Below, one piece after another: positions 24,748 to 33,003 of a DNA stretch of 33,291 nt. The stretch is from Polyangiaceae bacterium. GTDB lineage: Bacteria > Myxococcota_A > Polyangia > Polyangiales > Polyangiaceae. Each line of letters starts with the position of its first letter. The stretch's first letter is position 1. The position numbers and the translations under genes were made by a program. The stretch spans positions 1 to 33,291 of the forward strand of contig JALHPN010000089.1 in assembly GCA_022842465.1 (NCBI GenBank), read 5' to 3'. The notes beneath the pieces were generated by a model, which was not told where the DNA came from, ran no database searches, and saw only the letters and a list, made by a program, of their open reading frames with translations.

Positions 24748-27168
24748 CTAGCGCGGTTCGGAGTGACTCGCTCTCCGGGCGCTCAGCTCGAGAAAGGTGC
24801 TGACGAGGTCGCGCTCGCGATGCCCGTTGGCGATGAGGCGCGCGATGCGCCCGAACGGCCAGACCCGGATGTCGGGCGGGATGGTCATCGCCCAGTAGCC
24901 CATCTCGCCATGCGTGATGTCTGCCCATTCGGCGCCGAGCCGTCGAACGAGGATCTCGCTGAGGAGCGCGCCGTGACGCTCGATCTCGCGCGCGTCCTCC
25001 GCCGTCCGGATGGTGTGGTCGGGGAACGCGCCCCGGAGGTGGGCCTGCATCGCCTCGAGCCCCTCGATGTCCGTGCGTAGCTCGACGCCCTGCGTCTCTC
25101 GGTATGCCCGGCCGAGGTCGCGCGCGAGGAACGTCATCTGCACCCGGGCCTCGAGCGGCGTGGTCGGTCTCGTCGGGAGGAGCCTCGCGTCGCGGGGAGA
25201 GCCGGCGGGGAGCGAGAGGTGCTCGGCCACCTCGACGTCGGCGTCCGCGCGGCGAAAGGACTCACGCGCGGAGGCCCCCGGGGAGGCCTCGATCCGGTAT
25301 GCGGGGAGGAGCGCCCCGGGGAGGAGGTCGGTTTCCTGCGCCGGTGCGACCTTGGGCGCGGGGGTCCCGCGGACGGGCGTGGGCACGGCGGAGAGCTCTG
25401 CCGAATCGATGCGCGGGGCACGCGGCGCGGGGATCGGGGGCACGATGAGCGGGCCGTCGTCCGGCTCGGCGCGCGGGTCGACGCTCTTCGCGTGGACGCT
25501 CTCGATGCGGGCGCCCGTCATCCGTCGTCGTACGGGGCGGCTCGGCGTCCCGCTCGGCCACTCCCGAACGGGCGCCTCGGGGGCTCTGCCTTCGCCGGGG
25601 AGATCGAGGGTGAACGACGCCCCCTGCGGCGGCGGGAGATCGAGGTCCAGCTCCGGCGGACGAGACCCGCCGAACGCCGGGGCGCTGCCCGGGCGTCTCG
25701 CAGGGATCGAGCTCGGTGATGCGGGAGGGACGTCGATGCTGGCGGCGGGCGGCGGGCTCCGCAGCGGGGGCGGCGTCAGCCTGGCCGTGGGATGGACCGA
25801 GGGGCTCGGCGGTGTCGCGGACGACGCCTCCGTCCCTCGGGGTGGCGCCCCGCGAACCGTGGGCGTGCGGCTCGGCCCCTTCGTGAACGGGCGCGCGGTG
25901 TTCGGATCCGGGGGCGATACCGACGGCCTCTTCACCGGCTGTTCGAGCGACGCCGACGGCGACGCCTGGCTCGCGGGCATCGGCGCGGGAATGCTGTCGA
26001 CGAGCGTCTGCGACGAGGTGCGCGAGGAAGCGGCAGAGGCGACACGCGCGAGGACACGCTGCGCGCGGAGGTGGAGCCCTTCCTCCATCCCCGAGGCGTC
26101 CACGAGGTCGCGGGCGTAGGGCAGCGCGCGGCGCGCGTCCTCCGCCAGAAGCCATGCCTCGGCCGCGAGCAGCGACAGCTCCTGGAACGACGTCATCGAG
26201 AGCGCCAGCGCGGAGACGCGCTCGGCGATGAGCTTCGCGGGCTCGAGGTTCAGGAGCAACGAGGCGCGGCCGCGCAGGTACGTCGTCCCCGGCGTCCGGC
26301 CCGTGTCCCGCTCGACCGTCTCGATCTGCTCGACGATTCCAGCGAGCTGGCCAGCGTCGATTCGCTGCTCGAGCGCCCACAGAATCGGGTCTGCGAGCGG
26401 ACCTCGCTCCGGGCGATCCCGCGCCGTCACGGTCGACTGGAGCGACACGAAGAGCGCCCGCTCGTCCTCGTCCTCGGCCGCGTCGGCCTTCGAGCGCAGG
26501 AGCGCGACGACGTCCTGGCGCGGGAGAGCCTCCCTCGGGCGCTGCGGGATCGTGACGTCGGCGTGCCGGACGAGCGCGTCCTTCAGACCCGCCACGCCGC
26601 CCAGCGAGGGCCGGCGGTACGTCCGCTCTCCCGGCCGGCGCGTCTTCGTCCACGGCTCGGTCGTGAGGATGACCTTCGCCGTGTCGGGCGCGCTCTCGAG
26701 CAGGAGCGCGAGGTAGAGGATCTGCATCTCCGCGCTCGCGTGCGCGCGATCGAGATCCACCGCGAGCGCCGCGAGATCGAGGTAGGTGCCGCGATACGCC
26801 CTGTTCGTCGGGTCCCATCCGTCGGTCGCGAGGAGCTCGAGGGCGCCGAGGTACTTCGCGATCTTCTCGACCGCCGAGCCGCGCGCGTACGATCGGGCCA
26901 AGAACGGCTGCAAGGTGGCCGCCGTGTCCCTCGCACGAGACGGTGTCGCCCCGAGGTCGGACAGCCGTGCTCGCGCCATCCCCACCGTCGTGAGGTAGCC
27001 GTGCTCACGCACGCGCCCGGGCTCGCTCGAGCGGAGCTCGATCTCCGAACCGTCGAACAGCGCATACTCCGCTTCGGGCGGCGCCGGCGCCCGGAGCACG
27101 ACGCGCTCGTCCACGAGGAGCACACAAGCCCCGCGAGCGCTGGGCGGCTGCGAAGGCGTGACGTTCAC
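24748..27168 (-). CDS. Large protein of unknown function with Pro/Ser-rich middle
   Basis: The product has 806 aa from GTG 27168. The ribosome binding site is weak. Residues ~1-385 form a helical and strand-rich region (LLVDERVVLRAPAPPEAEYA, then helices with TPR-like rhythm such as SFQELSLLAAEAWLLAEDAR). About 386-640 is low-complexity Pro, Ser, Ala, Arg. The last ~165 residues (from LLPAYRIEASPGASARESF) are compact and include FLARDLGRAYRETQGVELRT and GEMGYWAMTIPPDIRVWPFG. The C-terminal part looks like a conserved domain of unknown function. No signal peptide or membrane helix is seen, so it is likely cytoplasmic. Being upstream of GreB, it may relate to transcription, but this is only positional. 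Confidence 0.75.
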   Translation of the reverse strand: MNVTPSQPPSARGACVLLVDERVVLRAPAPPEAEYALFDGSEIELRSSEPGRVREHGYLTTVGMARARLSDLGATPSRARDTAATLQPFLARSYARGSAVEKIAKYLGALELLATDGWDPTNRAYRGTYLDLAALAVDLDRAHASAEMQILYLALLLESAPDTAKVILTTEPWTKTRRPGERTYRRPSLGGVAGLKDALVRHADVTIPQRPREALPRQDVVALLRSKADAAEDEDERALFVSLQSTVTARDRPERGPLADPILWALEQRIDAGQLAGIVEQIETVERDTGRTPGTTYLRGRASLLLNLEPAKLIAERVSALALSMTSFQELSLLAAEAWLLAEDARRALPYARDLVDASGMEEGLHLRAQRVLARVASAASSRTSSQTLVDSIPAPMPASQASPSASLEQPVKRPSVSPPDPNTARPFTKGPSRTPTVRGAPPRGTEASSATPPSPSVHPTARLTPPPLRSPPPAASIDVPPASPSSIPARRPGSAPAFGGSRPPELDLDLPPPQGASFTLDLPGEGRAPEAPVREWPSGTPSRPVRRRMTGARIESVHAKSVDPRAEPDDGPLIVPPIPAPRAPRIDSAELSAVPTPVRGTPAPKVAPAQETDLLPGALLPAYRIEASPGASARESFRRADADVEVAEHLSLPAGSPRDARLLPTRPTTPLEARVQMTFLARDLGRAYRETQGVELRTDIEGLEAMQAHLRGAFPDHTIRTAEDAREIERHGALLSEILVRRLGAEWADITHGEMGYWAMTIPPDIRVWPFGRIARLIANGHRERDLVSTFLELSARRASHSEPR

Positions 27169-27202
27169 GTCTCGATTTGTACCGCACCTGCGAGCGTTTT
27201 TG

Positions 27203-27232
27203 TGGACCCCTCGTCCGGCTGCGCCTTATACA
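27203..27232 (+). promoter_or_regulatory. Possible promoter region of the globin gene
   Basis: The divergent gap 27169-27270 holds a TATAC-like element (27227-27232) in an AT-richer patch that begins with a short T run (27197-27201). A plausible -35 is not clear. The -10-like site lies about 40 bases before the ATG. The opposite strand has TACAAA near 27175 that could serve the minus gene. The evidence is weak. Confidence 0.3.
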
Positions 27233-27270
27233 AGGCGTTGCCGCGAAGCAAGCCCTGTTCCGAGGTCCCC

Positions 27271-27807
27271 ATGCGCACCCGTTTCCTCGTCTCCACGTCA
27301 CTCGTCGCCCTCGGTCTCCTCGCGTTCGCGTGCAGCAGCAAGCCTCGGCCGCCGAAGGAGCCGACCGTCACCGAGACGGTGAGCGACGCCGGTGAGGGCG
27401 ACGCGGACGCCGAGCCGCCGCCGCCGAAGTCCCTCTTCGAGCGTCTCGGCGGCAAGGAAGCCCTCGCGAAGGTCGTCGACGCGTTCACGAAGAACATGCT
27501 CGGCAACGACCTGACGAAGAAGCGCTTCGCGAAGATCCCGAAGGATCGCATCGAGGCGATGAACAAGAAGATCGTCGACCAGCTCTGCAAGGAGACGGGC
27601 GGCGACTGCGAGTACACCGGAAAGTCGATGAAGGATGCCCACAAGGGCATGAAGATCACCGAGGCCGAGTGGAACGCGATGGTGAAGGCGATGAAGGCTG
27701 CCCTCGAAGAGGCGGGCGTCGCCGAGATGGAGGAGAGCGACGTCATCGCGCTCCTCGCGCCCATGCGCGAGGACATCGTCGAGCAGAAGACGCCCGCGAA
27801 GAAGTAG
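27271..27807 (+). CDS. Lipoprotein truncated haemoglobin (group 1, trHbN-like)
   Basis: The product has 178 aa; ATG 27271 follows GAGG (27262-27265) by five bases. The signal peptide ends in LAFAC (Cys21), and a charged Pro/Glu/Asp-rich linker precedes a ~120-residue 2/2-type globin: SLFERLGGKEALAKVVDAF (about 54-72), Phe86 at the CD1 position, and the proximal His124 in KDAHKGMKIT, so haem binding is expected. The usual Tyr at B10 appears to be Thr73, and E11 is Asn98 instead of Gln, by hand alignment to the mycobacterial trHbN. Cys106 and Cys113 could form a disulfide, fitting a location outside the cytoplasm. It may bind O2 or NO or sense redox state. The next gene begins seven bases later. 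Confidence 0.88.
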   Translation: MRTRFLVSTSLVALGLLAFACSSKPRPPKEPTVTETVSDAGEGDADAEPPPPKSLFERLGGKEALAKVVDAFTKNMLGNDLTKKRFAKIPKDRIEAMNKKIVDQLCKETGGDCEYTGKSMKDAHKGMKITEAEWNAMVKAMKAALEEAGVAEMEESDVIALLAPMREDIVEQKTPAKK

Positions 27808-27814
27808 GCCGGGC

Positions 27815-28483
27815 TTGAAGGCGACGAGCGACAGGATCCTCCGCTCGGAGCAGGCCGCCTATCTCGAGGCGCTCGAGCCCGCGCGCGACGCGCTCCTCGT
27901 GGAGATGGAGACGTTCGCGCGGGAGAACCGAAACCAGCCGATCAGCGATCCCGAGGTCGCGAGCTTCCTCGCCGTGACCGCGCGCGCGAAGGCGCCTCGC
28001 TTCGTCGTCGAGGTCGGCACGAACATCGGCTACGGCGCGATCGTCCTCGCGCGCGCAGCGGGAGAGACGGCGCGCGTCGTCACCATCGAGCGGGACCCCG
28101 AGCTCTGCCGGACCGCGCGCGCGTTCGTCGAGCGCGCGGGGCTCGCGGCTCGCATCGAGGTGCGGGAGCTCGACGCCCTCGACGCCCTCGACGCCCTCGA
28201 CCCGGCGGAGACGATCGACCTCGCCTACGTCGACTGCGTGAAGGAGGACTACCCGCGCTACTTCGAGCGCCTCGTCCCGCGTCTCCGTCCGGGCGGCGTC
28301 CTCGTCGCCGACAACGTCCTCTGGCGCGGCCTCGTCGCCGCCGCGGACACGGACGTGCCCGCCGCCGAGCGCGCCCGTGTGGACGCGCTCCGGACGTTCA
28401 ATCGTCTGATCGTGACGGACCCTCGCCTGCGCAGCGTCGTCCTCCCGCTCGGCGACGGCGTCGCATTCGCGACGCGCGTCTGA
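27815..28483 (+). CDS. Class I SAM-dependent O-methyltransferase
   Basis: The product has 222 aa, starting at TTG 27815 seven bases after the globin stop; the ribosome binding site is weak, but no later start fits the family. It matches the O-methyltransferase family 3 (COMT-like) pattern: early helices (LRSEQAAYLEALEPARDALL), VVEVGTNIGYGAIVLA (motif I, about 64-79), VVTIERDPELC, DLAYVDCVKEDYPRYFE (acidic, metal-linked residues) and VLVADNVLWRGLV. Such enzymes methylate catechols, phenylpropanoids or other hydroxyl groups using Mg2+; the substrate is unknown. A three-copy 9-bp repeat makes DALDALDALD in the middle. Probably co-transcribed with the globin gene. Confidence 0.88.
   Translation: MKATSDRILRSEQAAYLEALEPARDALLVEMETFARENRNQPISDPEVASFLAVTARAKAPRFVVEVGTNIGYGAIVLARAAGETARVVTIERDPELCRTARAFVERAGLAARIEVRELDALDALDALDPAETIDLAYVDCVKEDYPRYFERLVPRLRPGGVLVADNVLWRGLVAAADTDVPAAERARVDALRTFNRLIVTDPRLRSVVLPLGDGVAFATRV
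28171..28197 (+). repeat. Three tandem copies of a 9-bp unit inside the O-methyltransferase gene
   Basis: CGACGCCCT occurs three times in a row, with a further partial copy after it. It keeps the frame and encodes Asp-Ala-Leu repeats between two conserved motifs. Copy number could vary by slippage without breaking the gene. Confidence 0.8.
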
Positions 28484-28501
28484 GCGGGGGGCGACGCCGC
28501 T

Positions 28502-30937
28502 CTAGGCGGGGGCGGCGGCGAGGGCTGCCGTGCCGTCCTCTGGAGGAGCGCCCTCGCCACCCGGGGGCGGCGAGTCGGCCGATCGCTTGTAGCCGCACTC
28601 CTTGTCGGCGCAGGCGATCATCGGCTTCGCCTTCGTCCCGCCCATCACGAGGAACTTCGCGCCGCAAGCGGGGCAGGGCTCGGGGAGCGGCTTCTGCCAC
28701 AGCTTGAAGTCGCACTTCACGGTCTCGTCGTTGTAGCGACTGCAGCCGTAGAAGGTCTTGCCACCCTTCTTCTTCGGCCGGACCTCGATGATGTCGCCGC
28801 CGCACTTGGGGCAGGGGACGCCGAGCGGCACGGGCCGCGCGTTCTTGCAGCCCGGGTAGCCACTGCACGAGAGGAACTCACCGTAGCGACCGCTGCGGAT
28901 CTGCATCGACTTCCCGCACTTGTCGCACTCGATGCCCGTGTCGCGCGGCGGCGGGGCGCCGTTGCCGTCGGGGCCGAGGTCCCGCGTGTTCTTGCACTTC
29001 GGGTAGTTCGCGCAGCCGAGGAACCAGCCGTTCTTCGACCAGCGCTTGCTCAGCTCGCCAGGCGGCAGCTCGCGGAGCTTCTCGTCGGAGCCCTGCGGGC
29101 CGCAGACGTCGCAGAACTCGCCCGTCGGCTCCGGCTCCGGGTTCCAGCGCTTGCCCTTCTTCCCGGCGTCGAGCTGCTGGCGGAACTTCTTGTAGAAGCG
29201 CGAGAGGAGAACGGTGCGCTCTTCCTTGCCGGCCTCGACCTCGTCGAGCTCCTGCTCCATGCTCGACGTGAACGTCGGGTCCATGAAGTCGAGGTTCGAG
29301 CCGACGAGCCCGTCGACGACCATCTTGCCGAGCAGCGTCGGGCGGAAGCTGCGACCGTCGACCTTCTCGACGTAGTCGCGCGCCTGCACCTTGCTGATGA
29401 TCTCGGCGTAGGTCGACGGGCGACCGATGCCGCGCTCCTCGAGCTCGCGAACGAGCGAGCCTTCGTTGTAGCGCGCGGGAGGCTGCGTGAACTTCTGCTC
29501 CGCGAGGACGCCCGGCGGGGAGACGAGGTCGAGCACCTCGCCCTCCTTCAGCTCGGGGAGGAGGCCCTCCGTGTCGGCCTCGTCGGCCTTCGCGTCGCCC
29601 TCCTCCTTGTTCGCCTCCTCACCGGCCGCGGGCTGCGTCAGCTCCTGGCCGTACGCCTCGAGCCAGCCTGCGAACTTGAGCACACGACCGCTCGCGCGGA
29701 GGGTGTAGCTGGAAGCCTTCGCCTTCGCCTCGATGTCGATCCCGGTCTGGTCGTAGATCGCGTCCTTCATCTGGCTCGCGACGAAGCGGTCCCAGATGAG
29801 CTTGTAGAGCTTGAACTGCTCGTCCTTCAGGTGCTTCCGGACCTGCTCGGGCGTGTGCTCGAGGGACGTCGGGCGGATCGCCTCGTGGGCCTCCTGCGCG
29901 TCCTTCTTCGACTTGTACTGGATCGGATCCTTCGGGAGGGCGTCCTTGCCGAACTTCCCCTCGATGTACTCGCGGACACCGGCGAGCGCGTCGTTCGAGA
30001 CGCGAGTGGAGTCCGTACGCATGTACGTGATGAGGCCGACGGGCCCGCCGTCCTTGCCGAGGTCGACGCCCTCGTAGAGTCCCTGCGCCACCTGCATCGT
30101 GCGCTTGGCGGTGAAGCCGAGGCGGTTGACGGAGTCCTGCTGGAGCTTGCTCGTCGTGTACGGCGCGGATGGCTTTCGCTTCCGCTCGCTCGTCGTGACC
30201 TTCGCGATGCGGAACGTGGAGGACTCGAGATCACCCTTGATGCGGGCGGCGGTGGTGCCGTCGGTGACCTCGACCTTCTTGCCGTTCTCCTGCGAGAGGC
30301 GCGTCGCGAACGCCTGCTTCTTGCTCGCCCCGTTCGTGACGACCTTGGCGAGGGTCGCGCCGAGGTTCCAGTACTCCTCGGGGACGAACGCCTCGATCTC
30401 GCGCTCCTTGTCGACGATCAAGCGGAGGGCGACGCTCTGCACGCGGCCGGCGCTGAGCCCGAAGGCGAGCTTCGACCAGACGAGCGCGGACACGTCGTAG
30501 CCGACGATGCGGTCGAGGACGCGGCGGCACCGCTGCGCGTCGTAGAGATCCTTGTTCAGCTTCCGGGGCGAGCTCACGCCCTTCTGGACGCCGTTCTTCG
30601 TGATCTCGTGGAACTCGACGCGGTTCGCCTTGTTCGGATTGACCGTCAACTCCTCCGCGAGGTGCCACGCGATGGCCTCGCCCTCGCGATCGGGGTCGGT
30701 GGCGAGCAGGATGTCGTTCGCCTCCTTCGCGGCCGCCTTGAGCTCCGCGAGGACCTTCTCCTTGCCCGGGACGATCTCGTAGGTCTCCTGGAAGCCCTTC
30801 TCGATGTCGATCCCCATCTTCTTGGGGAGGTCCTTCACGTGGCCCTTCGAGGCGAGGACCTCGTAGCCCGTGCCCAGGTACTTCTTGATCGTCTTGGCCT
30901 TGGCCGGTGATTCGACGACTACGAGTGTCTTGCCCAT
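28502..30937 (-). CDS. topA: DNA topoisomerase I
   Basis: The product has 811 aa, a type IA topoisomerase that relaxes negative supercoils through a covalent tyrosine. Start ATG 30937 follows GAGG (plus strand 30945-30948) by six to seven bases. Visible are the Toprim motifs LVVVESPAKA (Glu9) and DPDREGE (81-87, Asp81, Asp83), then LSAGRVQSVALRLIVDKE, the active-site ITYMRTDSTRVS (Tyr305), and QEAHEAIRPT. An acidic insertion follows (about 430-455, GEEANKEEGDAKADEADTEG). Four C-terminal zinc-ribbon units (CDVC, CDKC, CPKC, CPAC) precede a Pro/Gly/Ala tail, so zinc binding is expected. It lies 83 bases downstream of dprA, as in many bacteria. Confidence 0.97.
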   Translation of the reverse strand: MGKTLVVVESPAKAKTIKKYLGTGYEVLASKGHVKDLPKKMGIDIEKGFQETYEIVPGKEKVLAELKAAAKEANDILLATDPDREGEAIAWHLAEELTVNPNKANRVEFHEITKNGVQKGVSSPRKLNKDLYDAQRCRRVLDRIVGYDVSALVWSKLAFGLSAGRVQSVALRLIVDKEREIEAFVPEEYWNLGATLAKVVTNGASKKQAFATRLSQENGKKVEVTDGTTAARIKGDLESSTFRIAKVTTSERKRKPSAPYTTSKLQQDSVNRLGFTAKRTMQVAQGLYEGVDLGKDGGPVGLITYMRTDSTRVSNDALAGVREYIEGKFGKDALPKDPIQYKSKKDAQEAHEAIRPTSLEHTPEQVRKHLKDEQFKLYKLIWDRFVASQMKDAIYDQTGIDIEAKAKASSYTLRASGRVLKFAGWLEAYGQELTQPAAGEEANKEEGDAKADEADTEGLLPELKEGEVLDLVSPPGVLAEQKFTQPPARYNEGSLVRELEERGIGRPSTYAEIISKVQARDYVEKVDGRSFRPTLLGKMVVDGLVGSNLDFMDPTFTSSMEQELDEVEAGKEERTVLLSRFYKKFRQQLDAGKKGKRWNPEPEPTGEFCDVCGPQGSDEKLRELPPGELSKRWSKNGWFLGCANYPKCKNTRDLGPDGNGAPPPRDTGIECDKCGKSMQIRSGRYGEFLSCSGYPGCKNARPVPLGVPCPKCGGDIIEVRPKKKGGKTFYGCSRYNDETVKCDFKLWQKPLPEPCPACGAKFLVMGGTKAKPMIACADKECGYKRSADSPPPGGEGAPPEDGTAALAAAPA

Positions 30938-31002
30938 GCGTTCGCCTCGAACCGCTCCACCTCGCTCGCTCCGCGTGCCATACGCGGGGCGAGACCCGAT
31001 AA

Positions 31003-31017
31003 GTCAGAAATCCTGAC
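31003..31017 (-). terminator. Small stem-loop after dprA
   Basis: On the minus strand, GTCAG and CTGAC pair around a five-base loop (GATTT), just three bases after the dprA stop, and are followed by TTAT. A 5-bp stem is weak, so it may be only a pause or attenuation site between dprA and topA. It could also be chance. Confidence 0.3.
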
Positions 31018-31020
31018 GAC

Positions 31021-32019
31021 TTACCCCGCGATTTGAAGGCGGAAGAACCCGTCTGGGCCCTCTACTACTACGTCCTCCAAGGCGAGCGTCAAGAGTGCCG
31101 TCACCGTGGCACCGACGGGGAGCCGGGCGCGGGAGGCGATCGCATCGAGGTGCATCGGCTGACGTGACATCGCGGAACGAATGGCTTTTTCGTCCGCCGT
31201 CTCGGCTCCTCGGGAGGGGCCCGGACGGCGCCGTTTCTTCTGTGAGGAGGGGAGCGATAGCTCGGCCGCGGCGGTGCGACCATGGACCGCGGGGACCTCC
31301 AACGAGAGGACCGGCAGGCCCTCCGCTTCCAGGGCGCGGCTCGCCTCTTCGCTCGGCGTCGTCCACTTCATCGGTCGGCCGACGAGCGCCGTGAGGAGCT
31401 CGCTCGGCGCCCCGGCGAGCTTGGCGTGGCCGCGCTGGAGCCAGAGGTTCGATCCGCAGAAGGCCGTCACCCACGGCGAGCTGGGCACCATCCAGAGCTC
31501 GCGGCCGAGCTGTCTCGCCCATGACGCCGCGTTCAGGGATCCGGAGCGGTAGTGCGCCTGGACGACGACGGCGGCATCCGCCAGCGCCATGAGGACGCCG
31601 TTGCGATAGCGGGGCGTCGTCTTGTCCGCGTGGGTCTCGTCGCGGAAGGGCCAGACGAGCCGGCCACCCGGGGCGACGGAGATCGCCTGGAAGAGGCGTC
31701 GGTTCTCGCTCGGAGCACATCGGCGTCGGCCGCACGGAAGCACGCACCACGTGACGCCCCGCGCGGCGAGCGCACCCCGGTGCGCCGCGGCGTCCACCCC
31801 GAGGGCTCCGCCCGACACGACGACGACCCCCTCCTGCGCGAGCTTGTACGCGAGCAGGTAGGCGAACGCTTCGCTCTCCGGGAGCGCCTCGCGCGATCCG
31901 ACGATCGCGACGACGCGAGACGGTCGCTCGAGCGGCCCCGTCGTCGTGAGCACGCGCGGCGGGTCGGGCAGGTGGCGGAGCTGCGAGGGGTACGAATCCT
32001 GATCGTAGGCGAGACGCAT
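31021..32019 (-). CDS. dprA: DNA-processing protein DprA/Smf
   Basis: The product has 332 aa and should bind incoming single-stranded DNA during natural transformation and help load RecA. The Rossmann-like core shows VVAIVGSREALPESEAF (GSR 41-43), VVVVSGGALGVDAAAHRGAL (about 65-84), WCVLPCGRRRCAPSENRRLF and GGRLVWPF. A C-terminal winged helix (about 265-332, RSAMSRQPMHLDAIASRARL) is present, as in the longer DprA forms. The N-terminal SAM-like domain of some family members is not evident. Start ATG 32019 has no clear ribosome binding site. The gene stands before topA and after an M48-like gene, all on the minus strand. Confidence 0.93.
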   Translation of the reverse strand: MRLAYDQDSYPSQLRHLPDPPRVLTTTGPLERPSRVVAIVGSREALPESEAFAYLLAYKLAQEGVVVVSGGALGVDAAAHRGALAARGVTWCVLPCGRRRCAPSENRRLFQAISVAPGGRLVWPFRDETHADKTTPRYRNGVLMALADAAVVVQAHYRSGSLNAASWARQLGRELWMVPSSPWVTAFCGSNLWLQRGHAKLAGAPSELLTALVGRPMKWTTPSEEASRALEAEGLPVLSLEVPAVHGRTAAAELSLPSSQKKRRRPGPSRGAETADEKAIRSAMSRQPMHLDAIASRARLPVGATVTALLTLALEDVVVEGPDGFFRLQIAG

Positions 32020-32062
32020 GACGGCCGCTCGACCGCGCGAACGTCACCGTTGCTCGCGATCG

Positions 32063-32950
32063 TCAGAGCTTGGTGCGCACCGCGTCGCGTCTCCGCGCTT
32101 CGGCCTCCGACGTCGCCGCGCGTACGCTCCCGGCGCGGAGCGCCGACGTCGGGTGGTGCGCGAGGTAGGTCGGGACGAAGCGGCTCGTGAACACCATCCG
32201 ATCGCGCTCGTACTGCTCGAAGAAGCGGAGGAGGGCGAGCGCGCCATGCGTCCCGCGTCCAGACGTGATCATCCGCTTCGTGGCCTCGTCGTCGCGGAGC
32301 GACTGGACACCACCCATCTGGAAGACGCGACCGGCCTCGCGCATCGCCCGCTTGTGCTCGTCCACGGTCCACGTGTCGTCGCCGCCCTCGCGCGTCGCCG
32401 TCGGCTTCGGGCAGACGACGTCACCGGCGCGGAGTCGCGCGAGCTCGTGACCGACGAGGAAGGCGACACCTTCGTGGAGCCGGTCGTCCTCGACCGGCGC
32501 ACCCCTCGCGCTCTCGCTCCCTAGGTAGAAGCCGGGAGGCGGCGGCAGGAGCTTCCGACCCGGGAGCTGCACGCGGGCGAGGAAGGCGGAGTAGTCCTCG
32601 ACGTGGCGCGTGCCCGTCTTCTCGTCGACGGCGCCCGCGCGGGCCACGTCGGCGGCGAGCCGGAGCATCGCGTCCGAGAGGACGACGACCGCGTCGCCGT
32701 CGTCGTCGCACGCCGGCGCGGCGAGCGGGTCGGCCAGGTCGGGCTCGAACACGACGTAGGTGCCGACCAGCTTTCGAGCGCTTTCCGGATCGAGGACGCC
32801 GAGCTGGCGCTTCAGCTCGATGCGTGCGACGTCCCGCAGCTCTTCGACGCCGAGCGACGGCGCCAGATCGCTCGCATCGGCCTTCCCCGGAGTCCCGAAC
32901 AGCGCGGCCACCGCGAGCGCGAAGACGTGGGGGCGGACGGACATGCTCAT
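32063..32950 (-). CDS. Exported M48-like peptidase homologue with altered zinc motif
   Basis: The product has 295 aa from ATG 32950; ATG 32944 is also possible. A signal peptide runs to about residue 24 (ALAVAALFGTPGKADA). The segment VAFLVGHELARLRAGD (His168-Glu169-Leu-Ala-Arg172) sits where M48 peptidases have HExxH, but the second His is Arg. Downstream, YLAHHPTSALRAGSV resembles the late Thr-His-Pro motif of M48 enzymes. The protein has the family layout but may lack zinc and activity; it could bind a substrate or regulate a partner. An alternative is a distant metalloprotease-like fold. It is 53 bases from the AgmX-like gene upstream and 43 from dprA. Confidence 0.65.
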   Translation of the reverse strand: MSMSVRPHVFALAVAALFGTPGKADASDLAPSLGVEELRDVARIELKRQLGVLDPESARKLVGTYVVFEPDLADPLAAPACDDDGDAVVVLSDAMLRLAADVARAGAVDEKTGTRHVEDYSAFLARVQLPGRKLLPPPPGFYLGSESARGAPVEDDRLHEGVAFLVGHELARLRAGDVVCPKPTATREGGDDTWTVDEHKRAMREAGRVFQMGGVQSLRDDEATKRMITSGRGTHGALALLRFFEQYERDRMVFTSRFVPTYLAHHPTSALRAGSVRAATSEAEARRRDAVRTKL

Positions 32951-33003
32951 GGCGTAGCACTCCGTCGGCCGACAGGAGGCCCGGGTTGCGCGCGTTCGCG
33001 CGC

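Noticed and set aside
25792..27270. Upstream extension of the globin frame into the 806-aa gene
   Set aside because: The lipobox signal peptide and GAGG site fix the globin start at 27271; the extension is Arg-rich and antisense to a real gene.
29831..30910. A 359-codon plus-strand open frame antisense to topA
   Set aside because: Opposite the conserved topoisomerase core; composition is the mirror of a real gene.
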